Shown: positions 1 to 19,246, counted from the first letter of the stretch. The stretch is 64,000 bases of DNA from Cellulosimicrobium sp. Marseille-Q4280 (GCF_943181405.1 NZ_CALPBY010000008.1:233357-297356), one strand, 5' to 3'. A program made the numbers and translations. The notes: generated by a model not told the origin, from the sequence alone.

Positions 1-2
1 CG

Positions 3-740
3 GCCGTGTCGTCGCTCCAGCGTTCGCTGACCTGGCTCGACGACGCGCTGGTCGCTCCGCTCGCGGCGGACGGCGACCTTCACATCGCGGCGCGGAACCT
101 CCTGCTCGCCGTGCCGTGGGCGTCCCTGCCGTCCAGGAAGGGACGTCGGACCTGGGCGAACTCGTGGGTCGACCTCCAGCAGGGCCTCCCCGTCCGTCGC
201 CAGGGCGAGGCGCTCGTCGTGGCCGGACCGGGACTGCGGTTCGCCGCCGCAGAGGCGAAGCTCGTGGCGGGCGTGTGGGAGGACGCGCACCTGATCTCGG
301 GGGAGGGCGCGACCTGCAGCGCCGCGGTGGAGAGGCTCCCCGACGCCGGCGTCGTGCACCTGGCCGCGCACGGCACGCACGACATCGACAACCCGCTGTT
401 CTCGTCGCTCCGTCTCGCCGACGGGCCGCTGTTCGCCCACGAGCTCGACGGCATCGACCTGAGAGGGGTGGTCGTCGTCCTGTCGGCGTGCGAGGTGGGC
501 CTGTCGACGCCGCGCATCGGCGGGGAGTCGCTCGGGCTCACGAGCGTCCTGCTACGACTCGGCGCGCGAGCGGTGATCGCCAGCGTCGGCCCGCTGCGCG
601 ACGACGTCGCGGCGCGGGTCATGCCGGCCCTGCACGCCGAGCTGCGAGACGGCGCGATGCCCGGGACCGCGCTCGCGCGCGCCGTCGCGGACGAGCCGGA
701 GCCCGTGCCCCTCGTCTGCTTCGGGCCGCTCGTCGTGTGA
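3..740 (+). CDS. CHAT-domain protein, C-terminal part (5' end outside window)
   Basis: The reading frame is open at the left edge, so only the last ~245 residues are present. The visible part matches a CHAT domain, a caspase-like cysteine peptidase fold. Counting from the GTG at position 6, a histidine lies in HLAAHGTHD (H122) and a cysteine in VLSACEVG (C162), the expected catalytic pair. The conserved [12 protein letters not shown] stretch lies upstream at residues 32-43. In this family the CHAT domain usually follows TPR repeats, which would lie outside the window. The protein ends 317 bases before rplJ and appears unrelated to it. Substrate and partner are unknown. The fold is fairly secure; peptidase activity is inferred from the His/Cys pair only. 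Confidence 0.72.
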   Translation, partial: AVSSLQRSLTWLDDALVAPLAADGDLHIAARNLLLAVPWASLPSRKGRRTWANSWVDLQQGLPVRRQGEALVVAGPGLRFAAAEAKLVAGVWEDAHLISGEGATCSAAVERLPDAGVVHLAAHGTHDIDNPLFSSLRLADGPLFAHELDGIDLRGVVVVLSACEVGLSTPRIGGESLGLTSVLLRLGARAVIASVGPLRDDVAARVMPALHAELRDGAMPGTALARAVADEPEPVPLVCFGPLVV

Positions 741-809
741 GCCGTCGTGTCGCCGCTGCGTCCTCCACGACGCCGCCGAGCGAGGCCGTCGTCCTGCTCG
801 GGCCGCGGT

Positions 810-838
810 TTGGACCACGCGCCGTCGTCCCGTACGAT
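810..838 (+). promoter_or_regulatory. rplJ-rplL promoter
   Basis: A -35 box TTGGAC (810-815) and a -10 box TACGAT (833-838) are separated by 17 bases, a near-consensus housekeeping sigma promoter. Transcription would start around 845, just before the L10 leader. Confidence 0.75.
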
Positions 839-846
839 GGACGCGT

Positions 847-945
847 ACCCAAGACCGCCGGTCGTCCGACGCTGCCCGCAGACTCCTCTGCAGGACGTGA
901 AGGCCGAAGTCCCACCACGAGGTGGAGGCCAGCGCAGGTAGCGAA
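847..945 (+). ncRNA. L10 leader (autoregulatory 5' UTR of rplJ)
   Basis: The stretch begins with CCAAGACCGCCGGTC and ends with GGCCAGCGCAGGTA, the flanking elements typical of actinobacterial L10 leaders. Internal helices include CCACC-ACGA-GGTGG near 911-924. In this RNA family the kink-turn structure binds the L10-L7/L12 complex and represses the operon. The identification rests on remembered consensus and on position directly 5' of rplJ; exact ends are approximate. Confidence 0.7.
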
Positions 946-983
946 TCGACGACGTCCGCCCGGCCCCGCCGTGCGAGCGACAC

Positions 984-1009
984 CGAGCCCCGCGCCTGCG
1001 CGGGGCTCG
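984..1009 (+). terminator. Attenuator-like hairpin between L10 leader and rplJ
   Basis: A perfect 11-bp stem (984-994 with 999-1009, loop CCTG) is followed by the T-rich TTCTCGTTCC. It sits in the 5' UTR, 49 bases before the rplJ start. It could act as an intrinsic terminator or attenuator downstream of the L10 leader. Confidence 0.55.
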
Positions 1010-1057
1010 TTCTCGTTCCGGGGCCACGCCGGTGGTACCACCACCGGAAGGATTGCC

Positions 1058-1588
1058 ATGGCGAGGCCGGACAAGGCAGCCGCAGTCGTCGAGCTCTCGG
1101 ACAAGTTCCGCGACTCGAACGCTGCCGTGCTGACCGAGTACCGCGGGCTCACCGTCGCGCAGCTCAAGCAGCTGCGTCGGTCGCTCAGCGGCAACGCAAC
1201 CTACGCCGTGGTGAAGAACACGCTGACCGCCATCGCGGCCAAGGAGGCCGGTGTCGAGGGACTCGACGCCGACCTGCAGGGCCCGTCGGCCATTGCCTTC
1301 GTCACCGGGGACCCGGTCGAGGCAGCCAAGGGTCTGCGTGACTTCGCCAAGGCGAACCCCGCGCTGGTCATCAAGGGCGGTGTCCTCGACGGGCGCCCCC
1401 TGACCGCTGCGGAGGTCACGAAGCTCGCGGACCTCGAGTCCCGCGAGGTCCTGCTGGCCAAGGCGGCCGGCGCGATGAAGGCCAAGCTGTTCCAGGCCGC
1501 GTACGTCTTCACCGCGAACACCGCCCAGGCCGCCCGCGTCATCGATGCCCTGCGTCAGAAGCAGGAATCGGAGGGCGCTGCCGCCTGA
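1058..1588 (+). CDS. rplJ: Large ribosomal subunit protein uL10
   Basis: The product is 176 residues, normal for bacterial L10. L10 forms the base of the ribosomal stalk and binds dimers of L7/L12 through its C-terminal helix. The start ATG at 1058 gives [13 protein letters not shown] and follows GGAAGGATTGCC. A longer in-frame opening from 116 exists but would include the leader and the hairpin, so it is rejected. The family signatures [12 protein letters not shown] and TYAVVKNTL are present. The gene is followed after 112 bases by rplL, forming the usual bicistronic stalk operon under L10-leader control. Confidence 0.97.
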   Translation: MARPDKAAAVVELSDKFRDSNAAVLTEYRGLTVAQLKQLRRSLSGNATYAVVKNTLTAIAAKEAGVEGLDADLQGPSAIAFVTGDPVEAAKGLRDFAKANPALVIKGGVLDGRPLTAAEVTKLADLESREVLLAKAAGAMKAKLFQAAYVFTANTAQAARVIDALRQKQESEGAAA

Positions 1589-1700
1589 TCCCGTGCCGGT
1601 CCTCTGACTGGTTCGTGATCACGACAGCGCAAGCACACACCCCGCTTCTGGCAGGCCCGCCACGGGCCGTGGCCGAGCACCAACCGAAAGGAACGCCATC

Positions 1701-2090
1701 ATGGCGAAGCTCAGCACCGAAGAGCTCATCGAGCAGTTCAAGGACCTCACCCTCATCGAGCTCAACGAGTTCGTGAAGGCCTTCGAGGAGACCTTCGAGG
1801 TCACCGCGGCCGCCCCCGTCGCCGCTGCCGCCCCGGCCGCTGCCGGTGGCGCTGCCGCCGCCGAGGAGGCCGAGGAGAAGACGGAGTTCGACGTCGTCCT
1901 CGAGGCCGCCGGCGACAAGAAGATCCAGGTCATCAAGGAGGTGCGCGCGCTCACGTCCCTCGGTCTCAAGGAGGCCAAGGACCTCGTGGACGGCGCCCCG
2001 AAGCCCGTCCTGGAGGGCGCGACCAAGGAGGCCGCGGACAAGGCCAAGGCTGCCCTCGAGGGCGCCGGCGCCACGGTCACCGTCAAGTGA
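1701..2090 (+). CDS. rplL: Large ribosomal subunit protein bL12 (L7/L12)
   Basis: The 129-residue acidic protein has the three expected parts: an N-terminal dimerisation helix region (about 1-32), an alanine-rich flexible hinge (about 36-55) and a globular C-terminal domain starting at [15 protein letters not shown]. That domain recruits translational GTPases such as EF-Tu and EF-G, both encoded downstream in this window. A GAAAGGA ribosome-binding site lies 8 bases upstream of the ATG. The 112-base gap after rplJ holds no gene or clear promoter. A strong terminator follows. Confidence 0.97.
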   Translation: MAKLSTEELIEQFKDLTLIELNEFVKAFEETFEVTAAAPVAAAAPAAAGGAAAAEEAEEKTEFDVVLEAAGDKKIQVIKEVRALTSLGLKEAKDLVDGAPKPVLEGATKEAADKAKAALEGAGATVTVK

Positions 2091-2131
2091 TCTCGCCGGT
2101 CCCGTCCTGACGGGACCGGTCGTCACGCCGC

Positions 2132-2166
2132 ACGAGGCCCGCACCCCGCTGGGGTGCGGGCCTCGT
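2132..2166 (+). terminator. Terminator of rplJ-rplL
   Basis: A perfect 16-bp stem (2132-2147 with 2151-2166) with a GCT loop lies 42 bases after the rplL stop. The T tract is weak, as is usual in high-GC actinobacteria. Confidence 0.85.
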
Positions 2167-2446
2167 CGTGTCCGTCGACGTGCCGGGGCGCGGCGGCCGG
2201 CAGCCGGCCGCGGCGCGCGCAGGGCGCCGACCGGCTTCCCGGATGGGCGTGGTGTGTGCCACCATGTGCGGGTCGACGATGCAGAGCAGCAGGACAGCAC
2301 AGGACAGCACCACACAGCGGAGCCGACGAACGGCCGGGCACCAGTGCCCGGAGAGCGTGCGGCGGGCGACGAGGCCCGCCGGAGGAGTACCGGGCAGGGT
2401 GCCGGACGGCGCCGGGTCGAGCCCGGCAGGTCGGTGCGCGGTCGGG

Positions 2447-2476
2447 GTGGACGTGCACGCTCGCAGGGGGTATGCT
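2447..2476 (+). promoter_or_regulatory. Putative rpoB promoter
   Basis: GTGGAC (2447-2452) and TATGCT (2471-2476) are spaced by 18 bases. The remainder of the 458-base gap between the rplL terminator and rpoB holds no gene that I can support. A leader of about 140 bases would precede rpoB. Confidence 0.5.
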
Positions 2477-2518
2477 AACGCTTTGCGCTGTCCTGTGCCC
2501 ACGATCTCAGATACCCCC
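2466..2518 (+). promoter_or_regulatory. Inverted repeat around the rpoB -10 region and early leader
   Basis: GGGGGTAT (2466-2473) and ATACCCCC (2511-2518) are perfect 8-base inverted repeats separated by 37 bases. The left arm overlaps the proposed -10. Between them lies GCTAACGCTTTGCGCTG, which resembles an element I recall upstream of rpoB in other actinobacteria. Function is unknown. Confidence 0.4.
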
Positions 2519-2624
2519 GACCCCCTCGACGACGTACGTGCGCGTCCGCGAGGAGTCGTGGCGGCGGTGATCGCGACCAGCCGGGTGGTGCAGCGTTCTT
2601 TCGATCTGCAGGGAAGGACCCCTC

Positions 2625-6149
<3,525 letters not shown>

Positions 6150-6170
6150 TCTCGGGCAGGCGGGGGCGTC

Positions 6171-6192
6171 GGCCCGGTCCTCTGACCGGGCC
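6171..6192 (+). terminator. Hairpin in the rpoB-rpoC gap (first)
   Basis: A 9-bp stem (6171-6179 with 6184-6192, loop CTCT) lies 21 bases after rpoB. No T tract follows. Because rpoB and rpoC are normally cotranscribed, this may be a weak attenuator or a processing site rather than a full terminator. Confidence 0.4.
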
Positions 6193-6252
6193 CCGCTCCC
6201 GCCCTCCCCGCACCCCATTCGTTCCACCCCGTCTTGATGAAGCCGACGGCGA

Positions 6253-6272
6253 CGGTCCCCTCGGAGGGACCG
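6253..6272 (+). terminator. Hairpin in the rpoB-rpoC gap (second)
   Basis: CGGTCCC (6253-6259) pairs with GGGACCG (6266-6272) around a 6-base loop, 30 bases before the rpoC start. It is short and has no T tract, so an RNA-processing or translational role is as likely as termination. Confidence 0.3.
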
Positions 6273-6302
6273 CGCCCCGGCAGACGAAGGAAGTAGGACA
6301 CC

Positions 6303-10184
<3,882 letters not shown>

Positions 10185-10211
10185 CGTCCCGCACCAGCGG
10201 GGCGGCACCTG

Positions 10212-10258
10212 ACGGGTGCCCGACGACGCAGGCCCGGCCTGCGTCGTCGGGCACCCGT
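10212..10258 (+). terminator. Terminator of rpoBC
   Basis: A perfect 22-bp stem (10212-10233 with 10237-10258) with a 3-base loop lies 27 bases after rpoC. It is the longest perfect terminator stem in the window. Confidence 0.88.
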
Positions 10259-10319
10259 CCGCGTTCCCCGCCCCGCCGGTCCCACCCAGCGCGTCCGGCC
10301 AGGACGCCGACCAGCGCCT

Positions 10320-10348
10320 TTGACTACCCCCCGGGTGGCAGGTAACCT
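10320..10348 (+). promoter_or_regulatory. str operon (rpsL) promoter
   Basis: TTGACT (10320-10325) and TAACCT (10343-10348) are spaced by exactly 17 bases, a strong housekeeping-type promoter. About 305 bases of leader follow before rpsL. That leader holds no gene I can support and no riboswitch I recognise, only weak inverted repeats around 10407-10434. Confidence 0.78.
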
Positions 10349-10661
10349 GGTAAACCGTGCCCGCGCCGTCGGGCCCTCCGTGATGTCCCTGGCGGGACCG
10401 TGCTCAGCGAGCGATCGCCGGCGCACTGTCGCTCATCGCCACGCTGGATCTCCGGACGGGCCGATGTGAGTGCCCGGGCATTCCGGATCCGGTCCTGACA
10501 GCGCCTCGCGCCGCAGGGCAGGAGATGGACCATCGGGCCGGTGGTAGGTGGCTGCTGCAGCGTGTCGAGCGCTGCGGGTGCCTCGTGCGATCGGCTCCAC
10601 CAGCCAGCACGACCACCACCGGGGATCGCCCCGGTACAGCTCGAGAAGACACGGAGACGTA

Positions 10662-11036
10662 GTGCCTACGATCCAGCAGCTCGTCCGCAAGGGGCGGACC
10701 TCGAAGGTGGGGAAGTCCAAGACTCCCGCCCTCAAGGGTTCCCCGCAGCGGCGCGGTGTGTGCACGCGCGTGTACACCACCACCCCGAAGAAGCCGAACT
10801 CCGCGCTGCGCAAGGTCGCTCGCGTGAAGCTCTCCTCCCAGGTCGAGGTCACGGCCTACATCCCCGGCGTCGGCCACAACCTGCAGGAGCACTCCATCGT
10901 GCTCGTCCGCGGTGGTCGTGTGAAGGACCTCCCGGGTGTGCGCTACAAGATCGTGCGCGGCGCGCTCGACACGCAGGGCGTGAAGAACCGCAAGCAGGCC
11001 CGCAGCCGCTACGGCGCCAAGAAGGAGAAGAGCTGA
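10662..11036 (+). CDS. rpsL: Small ribosomal subunit protein uS12
   Basis: The 124-residue product is exactly the usual S12 length when started at GTG 10662, preceded by GGAGACGTA. S12 sits at the decoding centre and influences fidelity. K43 (in TTTPKKPNS) and K88 (in GGRVKDLPG), the classic streptomycin-resistance positions, are both wild-type. D89, the residue methylthiolated in other bacteria, is present. The stop codon shares one base with the rpsG start, so the two are translationally coupled. Confidence 0.98.
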   Translation: MPTIQQLVRKGRTSKVGKSKTPALKGSPQRRGVCTRVYTTTPKKPNSALRKVARVKLSSQVEVTAYIPGVGHNLQEHSIVLVRGGRVKDLPGVRYKIVRGALDTQGVKNRKQARSRYGAKKEKS

Positions 11037-11506
11037 TGCCTCGCAAGGGCCCGGCCCCGAAGCGGCCGCTCATCGTCGACCCCGTCTACGGGTCGCCCGT
11101 CGTCACGCAGCTCATCAACAAGGTGCTGCTCGACGGCAAGAAGTCCACCGCCGAGTCGATCGTCTACGGCGCCCTCGAGGGCGTCCGGGCGAAGACCGAC
11201 GGCGACCCGGTCGTCGTCCTCAAGCGCGCGCTCGAGAACGTGCGCCCCGCGCTCGAGGTCCGCTCGCGCCGCGTCGGCGGTGCGACCTACCAGGTCCCCG
11301 TCGAGGTGCGCCCCACGCGTTCCACGACCCTCGCGCTGCGCTGGCTCACGGACTACTCGCGCGCCCGTCGCGAGAAGACCATGACCGAGCGCCTCATGAA
11401 CGAGATCCTCGACGCGAGCAACGGCCTCGGCGCCGCGGTCAAGCGTCGCGAGGACATGCACAAGATGGCGGAGTCCAACAAGGCCTTCGCCCACTACCGC
11501 TGGTAG
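11036..11506 (+). CDS. rpsG: Small ribosomal subunit protein uS7
   Basis: The 156-residue protein starts at an ATG that overlaps the rpsL stop by one base. S7 nucleates assembly of the 30S head and contacts the E-site tRNA. It begins [11 protein letters not shown] and carries the conserved [14 protein letters not shown] and [11 protein letters not shown] segments. In related bacteria S7 represses the str operon by binding the rpsL-rpsG junction; here that junction is only an overlap, so this type of control is not obvious. Confidence 0.98.
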   Translation: MPRKGPAPKRPLIVDPVYGSPVVTQLINKVLLDGKKSTAESIVYGALEGVRAKTDGDPVVVLKRALENVRPALEVRSRRVGGATYQVPVEVRPTRSTTLALRWLTDYSRARREKTMTERLMNEILDASNGLGAAVKRREDMHKMAESNKAFAHYRW

Positions 11507-11621
11507 TCCGCCCGACCGGCCCCGTGGACTCGCGTCCCCGGGGCCGTCGGCGGGTCTCCGGCCGGCCACCCCGGTCCGAGCAGCGCCCCCGACTCAACCC
11601 ACCTAGCGAGGGAAACAGACC

Positions 11622-13724
<2,103 letters not shown>

Positions 13725-13855
13725 GACCCCACAGGTCGTAGTAGTCCCGCACAACCATCAACCTGTAGGCAACCGCAACGCCCCGTGGATGTAGGATCTT
13801 TCGGTCGACATTCGCAAACGTTCGGCACATCTACCCAAGTCCCAGGAGGACCCCA

Positions 13856-15052
13856 GTGGCTAAGGCCAAGTTCGAGCGGACCAAGCCGCACGTCAACATC
13901 GGCACCATCGGTCATGTCGACCACGGTAAGACGACGCTGACGGCGGCGATCTCGAAGACGCTCGCGGACACGTACCCGGACCTGCCGGCGAACGTCCAGC
14001 GCAACTTCGACGAGATCGACGCGGCTCCCGAGGAGAAGCAGCGCGGTATCACGATCAACATCGCGCACATCGAGTACGAGACGCCGAAGCGCCACTACGC
14101 GCACGTCGACGCCCCGGGTCACGCCGACTACATCAAGAACATGATCACCGGTGCCGCCCAGATGGACGGCGCGATCCTGGTCGTCGCCGCGACCGACGGC
14201 CCGATGGCCCAGACGCGCGAGCACGTCCTGCTCGCCCGCCAGGTCGGCGTGCCCTACCTGCTCGTGGCGCTCAACAAGTCCGACATGGTCGACGACGAGG
14301 AGATCCTCGAGCTCGTCGAGATGGAGGTGCGTGAGCTCCTCTCCGGTCAGGGCTACGACGGCGACGACGCTCCCGTCGTGCGCGTCTCCGGCCTCAAGGC
14401 CCTCGAGGGCGACGCGGAGTGGACCTCCAAGATCGTCGAGCTCATGGAGGCCGTCGACGAGAACGTGCCCGAGCCCGTCCGCGAGCTCGACAAGCCGTTC
14501 CTCATGCCCGTCGAGGACGTCTTCACGATCACCGGTCGTGGCACCGTCGTCACCGGCAAGGTGGAGCGTGGCACGCTCGACCTGAACTCGGACGTCGAGA
14601 TCGTCGGCATCCGCTCCCCGCAGAAGACCACGGTCACGGGCATCGAGACGTTCCACAAGCAGATGGACCAGGCTCAGGCCGGCGACAACACCGGTCTGCT
14701 CCTGCGCGGCATCAAGCGCGAGGACGTCGAGCGCGGCCAGGTCGTCGTGAAGCCGGGTTCGATCACCCCGCACACGGACTTCGAGGCGCAGGTCTACATC
14801 CTGGGCAAGGACGAGGGTGGGCGTCACAACCCGTTCTACTCGAACTACCGTCCGCAGTTCTACTTCCGCACCACCGACGTCACCGGCGTCATCACGCTGC
14901 CCGAGGGCACCGAGATGGTCATGCCCGGCGACAACACCGAGATGACGGTCGCGCTGATCCAGCCGATCGCCATGGAGGAGGGCCTCGGCTTCGCCATCCG
15001 TGAGGGTGGCCGCACCGTGGGCTCCGGCCGCGTCACCAAGATCCTCAAGTGA
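13856..15052 (+). CDS. tuf: Translation elongation factor Tu
   Basis: The 398-residue GTPase delivers aminoacyl-tRNA to the ribosomal A site. The P-loop GHVDHGKT is at 19-26, and DAPGH and NKSD are present. It starts at GTG with AGGAGG upstream. The C-terminal segment [13 protein letters not shown] and the QTREH motif keep the residues usually altered in kirromycin-resistant mutants, so wild-type elfamycin sensitivity is predicted. It is the last gene of the str operon. TAGGAT at 13792-13797 could be the -10 of a secondary promoter, but no convincing -35 accompanies it. Confidence 0.98.
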   Translation: MAKAKFERTKPHVNIGTIGHVDHGKTTLTAAISKTLADTYPDLPANVQRNFDEIDAAPEEKQRGITINIAHIEYETPKRHYAHVDAPGHADYIKNMITGAAQMDGAILVVAATDGPMAQTREHVLLARQVGVPYLLVALNKSDMVDDEEILELVEMEVRELLSGQGYDGDDAPVVRVSGLKALEGDAEWTSKIVELMEAVDENVPEPVRELDKPFLMPVEDVFTITGRGTVVTGKVERGTLDLNSDVEIVGIRSPQKTTVTGIETFHKQMDQAQAGDNTGLLLRGIKREDVERGQVVVKPGSITPHTDFEAQVYILGKDEGGRHNPFYSNYRPQFYFRTTDVTGVITLPEGTEMVMPGDNTEMTVALIQPIAMEEGLGFAIREGGRTVGSGRVTKILK

Positions 15053-15080
15053 TCTGACGCTGCCTGTCGGCAGCACCGCC

Positions 15081-15116
15081 ACGAGGGCCCGGCACCGCGA
15101 GGTGCCGGGCCCTCGT
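15081..15116 (+). terminator. Terminator of tuf / str operon
   Basis: A perfect 16-bp stem (15081-15096 with 15101-15116) encloses a GCGA tetraloop, 28 bases after the tuf stop. Confidence 0.86.
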
Positions 15117-15140
15117 GCCGTCTGGCCCCAGGAACGGCCC

Positions 15141-15193
15141 TCCCTGGCCCGTCCCTGGTCGTCCCTGGCCCGTCCCTGGCCGTCCCTGGCCCG
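15141..15193. repeat. Short tandem repeat of a 10/11-base unit
   Basis: TCCCTGGCCCG (11 bases) alternates with TCCCTGGYCG (10 bases), giving five units, or two and a half copies of a 21-base unit. It lies between the tuf terminator and the rpsJ promoter, in non-coding DNA. The alternating length excludes a coding repeat. Confidence 0.85.
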
Positions 15194-15272
15194 CCGGCCG
15201 GGGAGCCGGTGGAGCGCCGACGGGGGAGGGCGCGACGTCGGAGACGTCACAGCACTGCCCGCCCGCCCCGAC

Positions 15273-15302
15273 TTGGACGTAGGCGGGTTCGTGTGGCAAA
15301 CT
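15273..15302 (+). promoter_or_regulatory. S10 operon (rpsJ) promoter
   Basis: TTGGAC (15273-15278) precedes CAAACT (15297-15302) by 18 bases. The -35 is identical to that of the rplJ promoter. A leader of roughly 340 bases follows up to rpsJ; it holds no supported gene and no riboswitch family I recognise. The leader could host ribosomal-protein autoregulation, but no known L4 site can be claimed. Confidence 0.58.
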
Positions 15303-15648
15303 GTTCAGGTTGCCTGCAACGGGCGCGCTCTTTCATGTGTCGAACAGTGTGTTGAACCGGTCCTCGCCCCGCGAGGACGGATCCCGGGCGGAATCAGCCC
15401 GGATCTGCGGGTTGAGCTCTCTGTCGACATGGATCGAGCACCCCGCGGAACACACGTTCCGACCAGGCTCGACAAACGTTGTGGTCCGATGCTGCGGCGT
15501 CGTGCGAGAGCACGGTGCGCGGTGGGCTCACATATCCAACGGCCCTGCGCCTCTCGGCGCGTGCGCCCAGGTGCGTCGTGAATACGCGACACGCCCGAGC
15601 GCGGGGGTCGGACAGCTAGCGGTTCGAGAGAGAGAGTCAGACGACGCC

Positions 15649-15957
15649 ATGGCGGGACAGAAGATCCGCATCCGGCTCAAGTCCTACGACCACGAGGTCA
15701 TCGACAGCTCGGCGCGCAAGATCGTCGACACGGTGACGCGCGCTGGTGCAACGGTCGTGGGTCCGGTGCCGCTGCCGACGGAGAAGAACGTCTTCTGCGT
15801 CATCCGGTCGCCTCACAAGTACAAGGACAGCCGCGAGCACTTCGAGATGCGCACGCACAAGCGGCTGATCGACATCATCGACCCCACGCCGAAGGCCGTC
15901 GACTCGCTCATGCGTCTCGACCTGCCTGCCGACGTGAACATCGAGATCAAGCTCTGA
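15649..15957 (+). CDS. rpsJ: Small ribosomal subunit protein uS10 (NusE)
   Basis: The 102-residue protein has the exact usual length when started at ATG 15649. A longer in-frame opening from 15310 lies in the leader and is rejected. S10 is part of the 30S head and, as NusE, joins the NusB antitermination complex. The core [19 protein letters not shown] and the loop [11 protein letters not shown] are intact. It opens an 11-gene run to rpsQ with short spacings, the conserved S10 operon. Confidence 0.97.
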   Translation: MAGQKIRIRLKSYDHEVIDSSARKIVDTVTRAGATVVGPVPLPTEKNVFCVIRSPHKYKDSREHFEMRTHKRLIDIIDPTPKAVDSLMRLDLPADVNIEIKL

Positions 15958-15971
15958 GGCTGGAGGACATC

Positions 15972-16634
15972 ATGACTACCCCCCAGCAGAACACCCGACC
16001 GGTCACGGCCGTGCTCGGGACCAAGCTCGGGATGACCCAGCTCTGGGACGAGGCCGGGCGCCTCGTTCCGGTGACTGTCGTCGCGGTCGGCACGAACGTC
16101 GTCACGCAGCTCCGTACCGCTGACGTCGACGGGTATGCCGCCGTGCAGCTGGCCTACGGCCAGATCGACCCCCGCAAGGTGACGAAGCCCCTCAAGGGCC
16201 ACTTCGAGAAGGCCGGCGTCACGCCGCGTCGTCACGTCGCCGAGATCCGGACCTCCGACGCGGCCGAGTACACGCTCGGTCAGGAGATCACCGCGGAGGC
16301 CTTCGAGGCCGGCGCCGTGGTCGACGTCGTGGGCACGACCAAGGGCAAGGGCACCGCCGGTGTGATGAAGCGTCACGGCTTCTCCGGCGTCGGCGCCTCC
16401 CACGGTGCGCACCGCAACCACCGCAAGGCTGGTTCGATCGGTGGCGCCTCGACCCCGTCGCGCGTCTTCAAGGGACTGCGCATGGCGGGTCGTATGGGCC
16501 ACGACCGCCAGACCACCCAGAACCTGACCGTGCACGCGGTCGACGCCGAGAAGGGTCTGCTGCTCGTCAAGGGCGCGGTTCCCGGCCCCAAGGGCGGCGT
16601 CGTCCTCGTCCGTAGCGCCGCGAAGGGAGCGTGA
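15972..16634 (+). CDS. rplC: Large ribosomal subunit protein uL3
   Basis: The 220-residue protein begins 14 bases after rpsJ, with GGAGGACATC before its ATG. L3 is an early-assembling 23S-binding protein whose extended loop reaches toward the peptidyl-transferase centre. That loop is seen as [25 protein letters not shown]. The N-terminal [11 protein letters not shown] signature identifies the family. It lies between rpsJ and rplD as in most bacteria. Confidence 0.97.
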   Translation: MTTPQQNTRPVTAVLGTKLGMTQLWDEAGRLVPVTVVAVGTNVVTQLRTADVDGYAAVQLAYGQIDPRKVTKPLKGHFEKAGVTPRRHVAEIRTSDAAEYTLGQEITAEAFEAGAVVDVVGTTKGKGTAGVMKRHGFSGVGASHGAHRNHRKAGSIGGASTPSRVFKGLRMAGRMGHDRQTTQNLTVHAVDAEKGLLLVKGAVPGPKGGVVLVRSAAKGA

Positions 16635-16641
16635 ACAACCG

Positions 16642-17355
16642 ATGGCAACGCAGAACGCGCTGACCGTTGAGGTCCTCGACGCGAGCGGCAAGAAGGCCGG
16701 GACCGCCGAGCTCCCCGCCGAGGTGTTCGACGTCGTGACGAACGTCCCGCTGATCCACCAGGTCGTCGTCGCCCAGCGTGCCGCCGCGCGCCAGGGCACC
16801 CACGACACCAAGAGCCGCGGCGAGGTCCGCGGTGGTGGTCGCAAGCCCTACAAGCAGAAGGGCACTGGCCGCGCCCGCCAGGGCTCGATCCGCGCGCCGC
16901 AGTTCGCGGGCGGTGGCACGGTCCACGGGCCGACGCCGCGCTCCTACGACCAGCGCACCCCGAAGAAGATGAAGGCCGCCGCGCTGCGCGGTGCCCTCTC
17001 GGACCGGGCCCGCAACGGCCGCGTCCACGTCGTGACGGGCTTCGGCGTCGACGGTGCTCCGTCGACCAAGACCGCCCTCGCGACGCTCGCGAAGCTCTCC
17101 GAGCGCAAGCACGTCCTCGTCGTCACCGAGCGTGGTGACGAGCTGACGGTCAAGTCGCTGCGGAACGTCGAGCAGGTCCACCTCCTGGTGGCCGACCAGC
17201 TCAACACCTACGACGTGCTCGTCTCCGACGACGTCGTCTTCACGCAGGGCGCGCTCGACGCGTTCCTGGCCGGCCCGTCCACGGGTCGCTCCGCGAAGGC
17301 CGTCGCCACCTCCACCGAGGCGGACGAGACTGCTGCCGAGGAGGCTGCGAAGTGA
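16642..17355 (+). CDS. rplD: Large ribosomal subunit protein uL4
   Basis: The 237-residue protein lines the polypeptide exit tunnel with its extended loop ([19 protein letters not shown]). The loop residues associated with macrolide resistance (KGTGRAR) look wild-type. In E. coli L4 represses its own operon; no matching leader can be recognised here. The C-terminus carries a short Ala/Glu-rich tail beyond the usual end. Its stop overlaps the rplW start by four bases (GTGA), indicating translational coupling. Confidence 0.97.
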   Translation: MATQNALTVEVLDASGKKAGTAELPAEVFDVVTNVPLIHQVVVAQRAAARQGTHDTKSRGEVRGGGRKPYKQKGTGRARQGSIRAPQFAGGGTVHGPTPRSYDQRTPKKMKAAALRGALSDRARNGRVHVVTGFGVDGAPSTKTALATLAKLSERKHVLVVTERGDELTVKSLRNVEQVHLLVADQLNTYDVLVSDDVVFTQGALDAFLAGPSTGRSAKAVATSTEADETAAEEAAK

Positions 17356-17642
17356 CCACCGTGACCAAGGACCCCCGCGACGTGATCCTCTCGCCCGTCG
17401 TCTCCGAGAAGAGCTACGGCCTCCTCGACGAGGGCAAGTACACGTTCGTCGTGGACCCGCGGGCCAACAAGACCGAGATCAAGATCGCCATCGAGCAGAT
17501 CTTCTCCGTCAAGGTTGCGTCGGTGAACACGATCAACCGCAAGGGCAAGACGCGTCGCACGCGTTTCGGCCTGGGCAAGCGCAAGGACACCAAGCGTGCG
17601 ATCGTCACCCTCCGCGAGGGCACGATCGACATCTTCGGCTGA
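17352..17642 (+). CDS. rplW: Large ribosomal subunit protein uL23
   Basis: The 96-residue protein begins at a GTG that overlaps the rplD stop. L23 sits at the exit tunnel and docks trigger factor and SRP. The characteristic start [16 protein letters not shown] and the loop [15 protein letters not shown] are present. Length and position in the S10 operon are standard. Confidence 0.97.
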   Translation: MTTVTKDPRDVILSPVVSEKSYGLLDEGKYTFVVDPRANKTEIKIAIEQIFSVKVASVNTINRKGKTRRTRFGLGKRKDTKRAIVTLREGTIDIFG

Positions 17643-17673
17643 GCCGACGAGAGCAGATTGAGGACAGATCCCC

Positions 17674-18510
<837 letters not shown>

Positions 18511-18525
18511 TAGGAGCCTGGAAAC

Positions 18526-18807
18526 ATGCCTCGTAGCCTGAAGAAGGGCCCCTTCGTCGACGGACACCTCCAGAAGAAGGTGGACGTGCAGAACGAGAAG
18601 GGGACCAAGAACGTCATCAAGACCTGGTCCCGCCGGTCGGTCATCACGCCCGACTTCCTCGGTCACACCTTCGCCGTGCACGACGGTCGCAAGCACACGC
18701 CGGTGTTCGTCACCGAGTCGATGGTCGGCCACAAGCTCGGCGAGTTCGCTCCCACGCGGACCTTCCGCGGCCACGTGAAGGACGACAAGAAGGGTCGTCG
18801 CCGCTGA
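18526..18807 (+). CDS. rpsS: Small ribosomal subunit protein uS19
   Basis: The 93-residue protein belongs to the 30S head and contacts S13, encoded at 29657. It begins [15 protein letters not shown] and contains [17 protein letters not shown], both diagnostic. A TAGGAGCC ribosome-binding site precedes the ATG. Spacing to rplB is 15 bases. Confidence 0.97.
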   Translation: MPRSLKKGPFVDGHLQKKVDVQNEKGTKNVIKTWSRRSVITPDFLGHTFAVHDGRKHTPVFVTESMVGHKLGEFAPTRTFRGHVKDDKKGRRR

Positions 18808-18874
18808 CCCGCGAGGGTCAAGGTGACGACTGGATTGTCGAATGACGGTCAACACACAAGAAGGCAGGACAGCA

Positions 18875-19246
18875 ATGGAAGCCAAGGCGCAGGCGCGGTT
18901 CGTCCGTGTCACGCCCCAGAAGGCCCGGCGCGTCGTGGACCTCATCCGTGGCAAGCAGGCCTCCGAGGCCGTCGCGGTGCTGAAGTTCGCACCGCAGGCG
19001 GCGAGCGAGCCCGTCCGCAAGGTCGTGGAGAGCGCGATCGCCAACGCCCGGGTGAAGGCGGACCGTGCGAGCGTCGCGTTCGACGAGCAGGAGCTCGTCG
19101 TGCGTGAGGCGTTCGTCGACGAGGGCCCGACCCTCAAGCGGTTCCGCCCGCGCGCCCAGGGCCGTGCGAACCGCATCCTCAAGCGCACCAGCCACATCAC
19201 CGTGGTGATCGCTCCGCGCGAGAACACGAAGGGAAGTGCCCGATAG
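18875..19246 (+). CDS. rplV: Large ribosomal subunit protein uL22
   Basis: Started at ATG 18875 the product is 123 residues, [19 protein letters not shown]. An in-frame ATG at 18842 would add eleven residues but lacks a well-placed ribosome-binding site, whereas AAGGCAGGACAGCA precedes 18875. L22 has a beta-hairpin that lines the exit tunnel, seen as [18 protein letters not shown]. Its TAG stop shares a G with the rpsC GTG start. Confidence 0.95.
   Translation: MEAKAQARFVRVTPQKARRVVDLIRGKQASEAVAVLKFAPQAASEPVRKVVESAIANARVKADRASVAFDEQELVVREAFVDEGPTLKRFRPRAQGRANRILKRTSHITVVIAPRENTKGSAR

Noticed and set aside
116-1588. A longer rplJ starting at 116
   Set aside because: It would translate the promoter, L10 leader and hairpin. 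ATG 1058 gives the normal L10 length and has a ribosome-binding site.
13792-13797. A separate tuf promoter (TAGGAT)
   Set aside because: The position 17 bases upstream has no reasonable -35 hexamer, so it is only mentioned under tuf.
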